Positions 16,047-24,447 of a DNA stretch of 64,000 nucleotides are shown piece by piece. The stretch covers positions 248,001 to 312,000 of the forward strand of contig NZ_JAPLET010000024.1 in NCBI RefSeq assembly GCF_026391055.1, written 5' to 3'. Numbering within the stretch: the stretch's first letter is position 1; every line of letters begins with the position of its first letter. The DNA comes from Spirosoma sp. Its GTDB lineage: Bacteria; Bacteroidota; Bacteroidia; Cytophagales; Spirosomataceae. The notes beneath the pieces were generated by a model. It was not told the origin of the DNA. It did not search any database and saw only the letters and a list, made by a program, of their open reading frames with translations. A program made the position numbers and the translations under genes.

Positions 16047-17495
16047 TTAAGCGCCCTGACCCGCCGAGAAGGCTGGCTGACCATCGAACGTGCAAAGGTT
16101 CTCCGTCTTGATGATGCGGTAACCGGCTTCGGTGAGCTTACTCTGCAATGCAAGAATTTCTTCGTACCGGACGTTTTTCACATCACCGGCCTTGAACCGG
16201 CAGCGCCAGTGATCCGTACAGAACGTTTCGGCGAAACCGTCCGGCCATACTTTTACGCCCCGGTTGGTAATCATGGATAAGCTCAGTGGTCCGGAGGTAA
16301 ACTTAGCCAGGCCATCGCCCAGAAGAGCCGCATCCCGGTTTTCGTGGTAGAGAAAAATATCGACGCCAACAGTTTCCGTTGTCACAGGTTTTCTCACACT
16401 CAGCTTATCTTTTATCGGCTCAGCCTTCACGCTGGCGTACTGGACAGGTTTGAGTTGGGTAGGTAACTGCCCCATGCGGGCAATGACCGCGTCGGCAAAT
16501 TCTTTTGTCCCCACGCGCTCGGTACTAACCGACTCTTTGTAGATATCGTATGTATGGATACCGTCTTCCAGCGTTTTGAGCCAGGCATTGTGCACTTTAG
16601 AAGCCACCTCGCCCTCGCCCAGATGGACCAGCATCATAATGGCTCCCAACAATAAGCCCGATGGATTGGCCAGATTCTGACCTGCCCGCCGGGGGGCCGA
16701 TCCGTGAATAGCTTCAAACATGGCCACTTCTTCACCAATGTTGCTGCTACCGGCCAGCCCAACCGACCCGGCAATCTGAGCTGCCACGTCGGAAAGAATA
16801 TCTCCGTACAGGTTCGGCATCACAATAACATCGAACGCTTCGGGCGTATCGGCCAGTTTAGCAGCTCCAATGTCAACAATCCAGTGTTCTGCTTCAATCT
16901 CCGGATACTCCTTAGCTATTTCATCGAACACCTGGTGGAACAAGCCATCCGTTTGCTTCATGATATTGTCTTTTGTGAAGCAGGTCACTTTTGAGCGACC
17001 GTATTGACGGGCGTAGTTGAACGCGTACCGCACAATTTTTTCGCAGCCGGGCCGCGAAATAAGTTTGAGGCACTGGACAACTTCCGGTGTTTGCTGGTGT
17101 TCGATACCCGCGTAAAGATCTTCTTCGTTTTCCCGGATAATCACCACATCCATGGTTGGGTGTTTGGTCGCTACAAAAGGCGCGTAGGAAATACACGGAC
17201 GAACATTGGCGTACAGACCCAGCATCTTGCGTGTAGTAACGTTCAGGCTTTTGAAGCCACCGCCCTGTGGGGTTGTGATGGGGGCTTTCAGGAAAACCTT
17301 CGTCCGACGCAGCGACTCCCAGGCTTCGGGCCGGATACCCGCCGAGTGGCCGCTTTGATAGACTTTTTCGCCGATTTGTATAGTTTCATACGCCAATGGA
17401 GCCTTCGCAGCTTCGAGAATGCGAAGGGTTGCTTCCATTATTTCAGGACCAATGCCGTCGCCGTAGGCTACGGTTACGGGAATCGAATAAGACAT
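16047..17495 (-). CDS. icd: NADP-dependent isocitrate dehydrogenase (Thermus/Rickettsia type)
   Basis: 482 residues. It converts isocitrate to 2-oxoglutarate in the TCA cycle. Visible: GDGIGPEIM at the N-terminus, the substrate motif SLNVTTRKMLGLYANVRP, RENEEDLYAGIEH, FTKDNIMKQTDGLF, and the metal and cofactor region NLYGDILSDVAAQIAGSVGL with FEAIHGSAPRRAGQN. A C-terminal domain of about 140 residues after position 340 is typical of the long alpha-proteobacterial/Thermus-like enzymes and absent from E. coli Icd. A TAnnTTTG element and a perfect palindrome lie just upstream. Confidence 0.92.
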   Translation of the reverse strand: MSYSIPVTVAYGDGIGPEIMEATLRILEAAKAPLAYETIQIGEKVYQSGHSAGIRPEAWESLRRTKVFLKAPITTPQGGGFKSLNVTTRKMLGLYANVRPCISYAPFVATKHPTMDVVIIRENEEDLYAGIEHQQTPEVVQCLKLISRPGCEKIVRYAFNYARQYGRSKVTCFTKDNIMKQTDGLFHQVFDEIAKEYPEIEAEHWIVDIGAAKLADTPEAFDVIVMPNLYGDILSDVAAQIAGSVGLAGSSNIGEEVAMFEAIHGSAPRRAGQNLANPSGLLLGAIMMLVHLGEGEVASKVHNAWLKTLEDGIHTYDIYKESVSTERVGTKEFADAVIARMGQLPTQLKPVQYASVKAEPIKDKLSVRKPVTTETVGVDIFLYHENRDAALLGDGLAKFTSGPLSLSMITNRGVKVWPDGFAETFCTDHWRCRFKAGDVKNVRYEEILALQSKLTEAGYRIIKTENLCTFDGQPAFSAGQGA

Positions 17496-17517
17496 AGTGA
17501 ATACAGTGTTTTTTTGA

Positions 17518-17525
17518 CAAATGTA
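17518..17525 (-). promoter_or_regulatory. -7 promoter element of icd
   Basis: Minus strand TACATTTG matches TAnnTTTG exactly, 22 nt before the icd ATG. No -33 TTG at the classical spacing was found. Confidence 0.45.
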
Positions 17526-17542
17526 AGACTAATATTCACAAA

Positions 17543-17559
17543 TGATAGTAATACTATCA
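17543..17559. promoter_or_regulatory. Candidate operator palindrome in the icd promoter
   Basis: TGATAGTA-A-TACTATCA is a perfect 8+1+8 palindrome placed 17 nt upstream of the icd -7 element, where the -33 region would be. It has the size and symmetry of a dimeric regulator site. No regulator is identified. The divergent gene at 17660 starts about 100 bp away and could share it. Confidence 0.45.
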
Positions 17560-17659
17560 AAAATAAACGCTTTACTACTAATTTTACTAGCATAACTAAT
17601 AAATAATTGGTCATCTAACTGAATTATAGCCATATAGATCGGGCTGAATAACTACAGGC

Positions 17660-18742
17660 ATGAACCTTTTAGTTTACCTAAGCGGAGTTTGGGCGTTGAT
17701 GCAGCCAGCGATGAGTGACTCTGTGCAACAGCAGATTGGAGTACAGGCGTATACCGGCTTCATCATTCCGCACGCGCCGGACCTGAAAGCTATTTCGCAA
17801 AGCAGACCCGTTGGTACCGAACTAACCTATAGCCGAACGGCCTTCAACCGGGCAGCTTACGAACGCTGCAACTGCTTTGCACGTACAGGTGGGTACATAA
17901 ATTACGTCGCCTTTAACAATCCCGCCGAATTGGGCCGGACAGTGGGCCTTGGCGGGTATTTCGAGCCGCTGATCCGGCACCGGGAATCACTGTATTTTTC
18001 ACTTCGGGCAACAGCAGGTCTGGCCTACATTACACGGGTATATGATGCCGAGTCGAACCCCGGAAATACCTTTTTTGGCTCGCCATTGAGTGGGATGCTG
18101 TCCCTTTCTGCCAGCGCGCATCACCGACTAACGAGGCATATTCATGCATCGGTAACGGCCAGTTACAACCACATTTCCAATGGCGGTATCCGTCAACCCA
18201 ACCGGGGTATGAACTTTCCCACGCTGGGGCTTGGACTAGTATACGTAACTAATCCAACACCTTTGCCCAATCCGGCTTACTGGCCGAAACCAACGGTAAA
18301 CAACCGCTTTACGAAACGGGTGATGGCGTTTGGCTCCGTGCGGACGCTGCCCCAAACGGATAATCTGCCGGAAACGGCCGGGTGGCTCTGGGGCCTGTCA
18401 ATTACCACCGGGTACCGCGTGAGCCGGTTTCATGCCTTCACGGGTGGGTTGGAGTTTGTGGACGACGGCTATATTCGGGAACAGCTCCTTCGGGAAAATC
18501 AGCTGACCAACCATCGTCAACTGGGTTTGCTGGGGGGCTATGAGTTATGGCTTGGCCGGTACACGTTCACGACGCATCTGGGCTGGAACCTCGTTCAACC
18601 GGCGGCTCTGCCCGACGGTCGCCTTTTTCAACGATACCAGCTACTTTATACGATGCATAATCGCTATCTGGTGGGTGTTGGCCTTCGGGCCAGGCTGAAC
18701 GTGGCCGAGGGGTTCGATCTGCGAATGGGGATACAATTCTAA
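17660..18742 (+). CDS. Acyloxyacyl hydrolase / PagL-like lipid A 3-O-deacylase
   Basis: 360 residues. The segment ASVTASYNHISNGGIRQPNR carries the H-x-S-N-G catalytic pattern of PagL-type outer-membrane deacylases, followed by GMNFPTLGLGLVY. Alternating aromatic strands through the protein (SLYFSLRATAGLAYI, YTFTTHLGWNLV, RYLVGVGLRARLNV) fit an outer-membrane beta-barrel. A short hydrophobic start (MNLLVYLSGVWALMQPAMS) probably serves as signal peptide. PagL removes the 3-O acyl chain of lipid A. This protein is longer than classical PagL (about 170 residues), as is usual for Bacteroidota homologues. Confidence 0.72.
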   Translation: MNLLVYLSGVWALMQPAMSDSVQQQIGVQAYTGFIIPHAPDLKAISQSRPVGTELTYSRTAFNRAAYERCNCFARTGGYINYVAFNNPAELGRTVGLGGYFEPLIRHRESLYFSLRATAGLAYITRVYDAESNPGNTFFGSPLSGMLSLSASAHHRLTRHIHASVTASYNHISNGGIRQPNRGMNFPTLGLGLVYVTNPTPLPNPAYWPKPTVNNRFTKRVMAFGSVRTLPQTDNLPETAGWLWGLSITTGYRVSRFHAFTGGLEFVDDGYIREQLLRENQLTNHRQLGLLGGYELWLGRYTFTTHLGWNLVQPAALPDGRLFQRYQLLYTMHNRYLVGVGLRARLNVAEGFDLRMGIQF

Positions 18743-18744
18743 CC

Positions 18745-18781
18745 AAAAGGGCAGCTGATCATCCTGACCAGCTGCCCTTTT
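18745..18781. terminator. Bidirectional terminator between convergent genes
   Basis: AAAAGGGCAGCTG pairs perfectly with CAGCTGCCCTTTT (13 bp, 11-nt loop), giving U tracts in both directions. It sits between the stops of the genes at 18742 and 18802. Confidence 0.8.
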
Positions 18782-18801
18782 ACACGTGATAGATTGTTTA
18801 T

Positions 18802-19665
18802 TTACTGCTTCAAACCTTTCAGGTACGCGATGCTTTTGGGCATTTGTTCGTATTCCTTGTTGCTTTCATCCTCGATGAAATAATGCTTCACACCCGCCTT
18901 TTTGGCCAGACGTAAGATCTCGGGAATGTTCACCTGTCCATCACCGAGGGTCACGTCGTTTTCGGGCGGGGTGCCACCCGTCAAATCACCTTTTATCCCT
19001 TTCTTAAGGTCTTTCAGGTGCATGAGTTTATACCGGCTACCGTATTTCTTCAACAACGCAACCGGATCACCGCCCCCGTGCTGGGTCCACAAAATATCCA
19101 TTTCGAAGGAAACGTATTCCGGGTTCGTGTTCTTTACGATGTAGTCGTACAGGGTTCCATCCTGATACGGTTGAAATTCGTAGCCGTGGTTGTGGTAGCA
19201 GAACGTGATGCCGTTTTCTTTCAGCGTCTTGCCCACCCGGTTAAAATCCTCAACGGCTTTCTTTGCGTTCTCCAGCGAGAAATTTCCTTTTTGATGCGGA
19301 ATCCAGGCGACCATCACGAAAGAAGCTCCCAGAGCTTTGGCTTTTTGTACCGCTTCCATAGGCTCTTTTACGATCTGCTCATACCCCATGCCCGTTGCCG
19401 GAATTTTGATACCTCGTTCGTCACACAGCTTCTTAAATTCTGCTTCGGTAAATCCTTTGGGTGCTCCGCCTTCCATTTCGGTGATACCCAGCGCTTTGAT
19501 CGTATCCAGCGTAGCAATAACATCTTTAGGAAAACTGGCGCGGTAGGTATAAGCCTGAACACCCACCGGAAAGGTGTACAGCGGTTTGCCTTTCTGGGCA
19601 ACGCTATCGGTTATACCCAGGGCAATTGTCGTTGCCAGATACAACGAGAAAACGAGTTTTTTCAT
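18802..19665 (-). CDS. Sugar phosphate isomerase/epimerase, secreted
   Basis: 287 residues with a Sec signal peptide (MKKLVFSLYLATTIALG ... SVAQ). TIM-barrel ligand motifs: TEMEGGAP, SFVMVAWIPHQ, FCYHNHGYEFQ, SFEMDILWTQHGGGDP, LMHLKDLKKG and YFIEDES. Same superfamily as the Tat-exported protein at 989-2029 but shorter and exported by a different route. Substrate unknown. Shares the terminator at 18745-18781 with the opposing gene. Confidence 0.87.
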   Translation of the reverse strand: MKKLVFSLYLATTIALGITDSVAQKGKPLYTFPVGVQAYTYRASFPKDVIATLDTIKALGITEMEGGAPKGFTEAEFKKLCDERGIKIPATGMGYEQIVKEPMEAVQKAKALGASFVMVAWIPHQKGNFSLENAKKAVEDFNRVGKTLKENGITFCYHNHGYEFQPYQDGTLYDYIVKNTNPEYVSFEMDILWTQHGGGDPVALLKKYGSRYKLMHLKDLKKGIKGDLTGGTPPENDVTLGDGQVNIPEILRLAKKAGVKHYFIEDESNKEYEQMPKSIAYLKGLKQ

Positions 19666-19799
19666 GGTTAACGGTTTTTCATTTTATGCCTGTCAGTCAA
19701 CAGCAAGTCTTCGTTCAATAAGGCGTTATACGCACTATTTTTACTGTATTTGCCAAACTATCGATAAGTAGATTACCGGATTTACAGACTCTTTTTTCC

Positions 19800-20948
19800 A
19801 TGCAACGAAGGACGTTTATCCAGAACACGGGTTTGCTTACGGCAGCCCTCAGCACCACCGGAACCGAGCTTTTAGCCCGTTCGGCTCCGGCCACCGCAGC
19901 CAAAAACAAACTACCCAAATGGAAGGGGTTCAACCTGCTGGACTTCTTTTCGCCCGATCCGTCCAAAAGCCGGAAAGGCACGCAGGAGGATCACCTCAAA
20001 TGGATGCAGGACTGGGGTTTCGATTTTGTTCGGCTGCCGATGGCGTATCCGTATTACCTCAATTTCGACCGGAGTCGCAACATTACCCCCGACGAAGTCT
20101 ACCAGATTGACCCGCAGGCCGTCGACCGGATTGACGAGCTGGTCACTATGGCTCACAAGCATAATCTGCATGTAAGCCTGAACCTGCACCGCGCACCGGG
20201 CTACTGCGTCAATGCGGGCTTCCACGAACCGTATAACCTCTGGACCGATCAGGTAGCACTGGATGCATTCTGCTTTCACTGGAACATGTGGGCGAAACGG
20301 TACAAGAATGTATCTGCCCAAAAGATCAGTTTCGACCTGCTGAACGAACCCGGCATGCGGGCCGACATGAACGACCAGCACTCCAAGCGGGGCACGGTTC
20401 CGGGCGAGGTATATCGAAAAGTGGCGCTGGCCGCTTCGGACGCTATCTGGAAAGAGAACAAAAGCCACCTCATTATTGCCGATGGCAACGATACCGGCTC
20501 GTCGGTGATTCCATCCATCGCCGATCTGAACATTGCCCAGAGCTGCCGGGGGTATAATCCGGGCATTATCTCGCACTACAAAGCCCCCTGGGCCAATAAA
20601 GACCCGGAACACCTGCCCGAACCCAAGTGGCCTGGGCAGGTAGGCGACAAATACCTGAGCAGGGCCATGCTGGAGACCTTCTACCAGCCCTGGATCGAGT
20701 TGGTAAACAAAGGCGTTGGTGTGCATTGTGGCGAGTGCGGCTGCTGGAACAAAACCCCGCACGATGTGTTCCTGGCCTGGTTTGGCGATGTACTCGACAT
20801 CCTGTCAAAAAACGGCATCGGCTTTGCCCTTTGGGAGTTTATCGGCGATTTCGGCATCCTGAATTCGGGCCGGGCCGATGTGGCTTACGAAGACTGGTAT
20901 GGCTATAAACTCGACCGAAAACTACTGGAGCTGATCAGAAAGGCATAA
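19800..20948 (+). CDS. Glycoside hydrolase family 5 (cellulase-like), exported
   Basis: 382 residues. The N-terminus MQRRTFIQNTGLLTAALS is a Tat-like or lipoprotein-type signal (RRTF then a hydrophobic region). GH5 TIM-barrel landmarks: FNLLDFF, FDFVRLPMAYPYYL, HVSLNLHRAPGY, FDLLNEPG with acid/base Glu183, and GVHCGECGCWN with nucleophile Glu312. The final FALWEFIGDFG matches the conserved Trp of the active site. GH5 enzymes cut beta-1,4 or related glucans or mannans; substrate cannot be set here. Confidence 0.88.
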   Translation: MQRRTFIQNTGLLTAALSTTGTELLARSAPATAAKNKLPKWKGFNLLDFFSPDPSKSRKGTQEDHLKWMQDWGFDFVRLPMAYPYYLNFDRSRNITPDEVYQIDPQAVDRIDELVTMAHKHNLHVSLNLHRAPGYCVNAGFHEPYNLWTDQVALDAFCFHWNMWAKRYKNVSAQKISFDLLNEPGMRADMNDQHSKRGTVPGEVYRKVALAASDAIWKENKSHLIIADGNDTGSSVIPSIADLNIAQSCRGYNPGIISHYKAPWANKDPEHLPEPKWPGQVGDKYLSRAMLETFYQPWIELVNKGVGVHCGECGCWNKTPHDVFLAWFGDVLDILSKNGIGFALWEFIGDFGILNSGRADVAYEDWYGYKLDRKLLELIRKA

Positions 20949-21162
20949 CCGTAATCCCGAAGGTTTGTAGCTGGCTGAATGCCTGCCCAACGTGCTGATT
21001 CTTCAACTTTAGCCCTTACTTGATTCTGGCAGGTATTTAAGACTTGTAGGAACAGGTGAGGGCACTATTTATTTTGGGGGAATCGATGGCCTGCCGTATG
21101 TCATTGGTAACAAAGCCCACCCTGCATGTTTGCTATTTCTTAAAAAAATCTCTCCTTCCCCT

Positions 21163-21188
21163 GTAATGTTTCGCCGACATAGTCGTCT
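21163..21188 (+). promoter_or_regulatory. Candidate ECF-type promoter
   Basis: GTAAT (21163-21167) and CGTCT (21184-21188) are spaced 16 nt apart just before the sigma factor gene. The CGTC -10 element is common in autoregulated ECF promoters. Tentative. Confidence 0.25.
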
Positions 21189-21199
21189 TTGTCAGTGAA

Positions 21200-21718
21200 A
21201 TGGATCTACACGTCTTCAAACAACGGATACTGCCTGTTCAGGGACGCCTTTTTCGGCTGGCGCAGTTGTTTCTACGCAATCGCGAAGAAGCGGAAGACAC
21301 GTTGCAGGATGTACTACTGAGGCTATGGACGAACCGGCAACAGCTGGATTCGTATCATAGTGTAGAAGCGCTGGCAGTCCAGATGACCCGAAATATATGC
21401 CTGGACAAACTTAAAGCCCATGTTCGACAGAAAACAACGGACGACACCGACCTGCCGGGCGTTCAGGCGGAGGGTGCCTCTCCCTACCAGCAGCTAGAGC
21501 TATCCGACAGCGTTAGGCTCATGCATCGACTGATGGATGATTTGCCGGAACAACAACGATTCATTTTACACCTGCGTGACGTGGAAGAGTATTCGTTCGA
21601 TGAAATCGAACAGGTAACAGGTCTCAGTATTAACAACATTCGGGTGATCTTATCGAGAGCCCGCCAGCGGCTACGAGATAGGTATATAAAAACCAACGAC
21701 TATGAAGCAGGATATTGA
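21200..21718 (+). CDS. ECF-family RNA polymerase sigma factor
   Basis: 172 residues. Sigma region 2 spans about residues 12-75 (AQLFLRNREEAEDTLQDVLL, then RLWTNR), and region 4 about 110-165 (DDLPEQQRFILHLRDVEEYS ... GLSINNIRVILSRARQRLRD). It directs RNA polymerase to a small stress or envelope regulon. Its last 17 bp overlap the next gene, so sigma factor and anti-sigma factor are translationally coupled. Confidence 0.92.
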   Translation: MDLHVFKQRILPVQGRLFRLAQLFLRNREEAEDTLQDVLLRLWTNRQQLDSYHSVEALAVQMTRNICLDKLKAHVRQKTTDDTDLPGVQAEGASPYQQLELSDSVRLMHRLMDDLPEQQRFILHLRDVEEYSFDEIEQVTGLSINNIRVILSRARQRLRDRYIKTNDYEAGY

Positions 21719-22493
21719 CAAGTTGCTGGAACGCTATTATGAGGGAGAAACATCGCTGGATGAAGAAAGACAGCTACGACAGTTCTTCCGGCAGGAATCT
21801 ATTCCGGTGCACCTGCAACACCATGCAGCCCAGTTTCGCTATTTTGCAGATGCGCGTGACGAACATCCCTCGCTAAAGTTCAGCACCGCATTAGCCAGCA
21901 AACTGGATCCGTTGACAAGCAATCCGTTCGGCATTTTGAAAAACTGGAGTGTACGGATAGCGGCCAGTATTGCGTTGCTACTTATTGGCTTTGCCGGAGG
22001 ACTGCTTTATACCCATTGGCGATCTGCCGATGCCACCACCCAGTTGGCTAATTCGACAACCAGTGCCGCCCCTGAAGTAGCGATCAAAAAAGTGCTGGCG
22101 TTCGAGTCGAATCCAAAAACATCGGCCAGTGAGCGTATTCAGGCGATCAACCAGAGTTTTGAGCTTACCCAGGCGGATCGGGATATAACCCAGCTTCTGA
22201 TCAATACCCTGAATTTTGATCCGAACGTAAACGTCCGGTTGGCTGCCTGTCAGGCGCTGGTCCGCTTTGAAAACGAACCTGTGGTACGTAATGCACTAAT
22301 CCAGTCTCTTCAAATTCAAACGGACCCGAATGTTCAGATAACACTCATTGACGCACTCGTTGCCATTAAAGAAAAGCGGGCCGTTACTGAAATACAACGT
22401 CTCGCCCAGAATCAGCAGGTACTTGAAGCCGTACGTATCAAAGCAGCCGAAGGCATTACCCAGTTGGATAATACGTCACATTCACTTTCATGA
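21702..22493 (+). CDS. Membrane anti-sigma factor with periplasmic HEAT repeats
   Basis: 263 residues. The first 90 residues have the look of an anti-sigma domain (LLERYYEGETSLDEERQLRQ). A single transmembrane helix follows (IAASIALLLIGFAGGLLY, about 88-105). The outer part, residues 140-255, contains three to four HEAT-like repeats (DPNVNVRLAACQALVRF, DPNVQITLIDALVAIKEKRA, QVLEAVRIKAAEGI). It should hold the upstream sigma factor at the membrane and release it on an envelope signal. The HEAT repeats are a likely sensor or docking part. Confidence 0.82.
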   Translation: MKQDIDKLLERYYEGETSLDEERQLRQFFRQESIPVHLQHHAAQFRYFADARDEHPSLKFSTALASKLDPLTSNPFGILKNWSVRIAASIALLLIGFAGGLLYTHWRSADATTQLANSTTSAAPEVAIKKVLAFESNPKTSASERIQAINQSFELTQADRDITQLLINTLNFDPNVNVRLAACQALVRFENEPVVRNALIQSLQIQTDPNVQITLIDALVAIKEKRAVTEIQRLAQNQQVLEAVRIKAAEGITQLDNTSHSLS

Positions 22494-22561
22494 GTTAACC
22501 GGCCACCTGTTTTAATCAGCATCTTACTGACTAGAACATTCTACATATAAATAATCAAACC

Positions 22562-23341
22562 ATGAAAACCATTCTTTTGCTTAGTGCATACCTATTTTGG
22601 AGTTTTACTACCCTTCAGGCCCAGGAATACAAGACGAAACTGACAAACGCTAAAGACCGAAAAATAACCATAGAGATGGATGCCACGTCACTCAAGATTG
22701 AAGGGCATAATAGCGACGACATACTTATTCAGGCATCATCCGGTTATGAAGCTCCACCCGAGCGAGCCAAAGGACTAAAACCGATCTATAACACAGCAGT
22801 AGATAATTCGGGGATAGGTTTGGCTGTCACAACGGAAAATGGCGGGTTAAAAATTGAAAAGGCAACCCGGAAGCCGATAAAGTATACCATGAAGCTACCC
22901 CGTAAAGTGGCCCTACTATACCAGGAAACGAACTGGCAGGGCTCCCTCATCAGCATTAGCAATATGGACGGCGACCTGGAGATAAAAACCAATAATGCGT
23001 CTATCGACCTTACTAATGTGACGGGGCCAGTTGTAGCCAATACGATCAACGGCGAAGTTAAAGTGGTTTATTCGACACTAAGCCAGGAGAAGCCAACGGC
23101 GATTTCTACAATCAATGGCCCGGTCGATATTACCCTCCCTGCCAATGCCAAAGCAAATCTGAAACTTCGGTCGATAAACGGTGAGATGTATACTGATTTT
23201 GACCTGGGCGTGAAAACATCGAAAGATGGCATGTTGAAAGTTGGCGGTGGTCATGATATCGACGGCACGACAAACGGCGGGGGTGTTGAGATGCAACTCA
23301 AGACGATCACGAGTAATATCTATATCCGAAAACAAAAGTGA
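22562..23341 (+). CDS. DUF4097-family secreted beta-helix protein
   Basis: 259 residues with a signal peptide (MKTILLLSAYLFWSFTTLQA). The rest has the repeating short-strand pattern of DUF4097 proteins: GDLEIKTNNASIDLTNVTGP, VVANTINGEVKVVYST, ISTINGPVDITLPANAKAN, LKLRSINGEMYTDFDLG. These build a right-handed beta-helix-like shape. Third gene of the sigma/anti-sigma operon, 68 bp after the anti-sigma gene. Function in the family is unknown; it may be the regulated output or part of the sensing at the envelope. Confidence 0.8.
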   Translation: MKTILLLSAYLFWSFTTLQAQEYKTKLTNAKDRKITIEMDATSLKIEGHNSDDILIQASSGYEAPPERAKGLKPIYNTAVDNSGIGLAVTTENGGLKIEKATRKPIKYTMKLPRKVALLYQETNWQGSLISISNMDGDLEIKTNNASIDLTNVTGPVVANTINGEVKVVYSTLSQEKPTAISTINGPVDITLPANAKANLKLRSINGEMYTDFDLGVKTSKDGMLKVGGGHDIDGTTNGGGVEMQLKTITSNIYIRKQK

Positions 23342-23362
23342 TACCTACTCTCCTATCGACTC

Positions 23363-24061
23363 ATGAAAAAACTACTATTCCTCATACTACTATGCGCCAT
23401 TATCCGGCCAGCTGTTGCGCAGAAAATCATCGAGAAAACGTTACCAGTCTCCGGGAATCAACTGGTGAACCTCAACCTGAAATTTGCGGATAGTATTCAG
23501 GTTCGGTATTGGGATAAGCCGAATGCAGCCGTCCGGATTTCGGTTACCATTAACGGAGGCAGATTAAACGATGCTCTGGTCGTAACTACAGGCGCTACGG
23601 CACAGGAAGCCAGTCTGAAAACCGATTTTGATCAAGAGATGATCAAACAGGGAAAAGAAGAAGACTGCCCTGGCCAGCGACATTCCTGGAACTCAGACCG
23701 CAATGGAAACCGGTACTCGGTGTGCAGCGAAATTAACTATCAGGTGTTTCTACCCCGGCAGGCGCAACTCAAAATCGAAACCATTAGTGGCAATATTGAC
23801 ATTCAGGGAGCGACAGGGCCCGTATTCGCGAAGACAATCAGCGGTTTTGTCGATATGAACTGGCCCAAAGCTAAAGGAGCAAACATAGCCATGCAAACCA
23901 TTACGGGTGAAGTTTATTCGGACCTCAACATCGACTTCAGGAATAAAAAACAGAAAAATCCGATTGTAGGCTATCTACTGGAGGGAACGGTGAACGGCGG
24001 AGGCCCCAGTGTCCGGCTGGAATCCATCAGCAATAATGTGTATCTGCGGCAGAAAGACTGA
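23363..24061 (+). CDS. DUF4097-like secreted protein, paralogue of the preceding gene
   Basis: 232 residues, signal peptide MKKLLFLILLCAIIRPAVAQ. It repeats the beta-helix pattern (LKIETISGNIDIQGATGP, VFAKTISGFVDMNWPKAKG, IAMQTITGEVYSDLNIDF) and ends with a motif shared with its neighbour: GTVNGGGPSVRLESISNNVYLRQK here, TTNGGGVEMQLKTITSNIYIRKQ there. It has an inserted Cys pair (about residues 99 and 114) not seen in the neighbour. Start is 21 bp after the preceding stop, so it is the last gene of the operon. Confidence 0.78.
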   Translation: MKKLLFLILLCAIIRPAVAQKIIEKTLPVSGNQLVNLNLKFADSIQVRYWDKPNAAVRISVTINGGRLNDALVVTTGATAQEASLKTDFDQEMIKQGKEEDCPGQRHSWNSDRNGNRYSVCSEINYQVFLPRQAQLKIETISGNIDIQGATGPVFAKTISGFVDMNWPKAKGANIAMQTITGEVYSDLNIDFRNKKQKNPIVGYLLEGTVNGGGPSVRLESISNNVYLRQKD

Positions 24062-24176
24062 CATTCTGTTAACCGTCTATTCAAGAATCAACTAGATCAC
24101 CAGACCGAAATTATACACCTCCCCTTTGCCTGGGTGTGGCCCTGAAAAGACCGTAAATCTGTATCCCTTTTATACT

Positions 24177-24228
24177 AAAGTGTCCTGAATGTCTATTGAT
24201 TGCCACCAATAGGCGTTCAGGACACTTT
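24177..24228 (+). terminator. Long hairpin terminating the sigma factor operon
   Basis: A 22-bp stem (24177-24198 with 24207-24228) with only two G-U type positions, beginning AAAGTGTCCTGAA and ending TTCAGGACACTTT, loop ATTGCCAC. It lies 116 bp after the last gene. The rest of the 387-bp gap to 24448 holds no gene I can see. Confidence 0.7.
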
Positions 24229-24447
24229 CTAAATTTCTGACGATAAACGGGAGGTTCTGAAAATGCGTGAGTTTTGAAGCTCATTGCCTATATAGAATTA
24301 AATTATATTGAGATTACACACAAGGCAAGTAGATAGGACCTGTTGTCCATTTTACTGTGTACGTTGTGTATTGGCAATACGCACGCTGACAGATAAAAAT
24401 AATCAGCGTTTGTTCGTCACCTCTTTTCTTAATCATTCTCTTTCGGC

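Noticed and set aside
19911..20762. Long open frame (283 codons) antisense to the GH5 gene
   Set aside because: It is a shadow of the GH5 coding frame: no signal, domain or promoter, and the sense strand has catalytic motifs.
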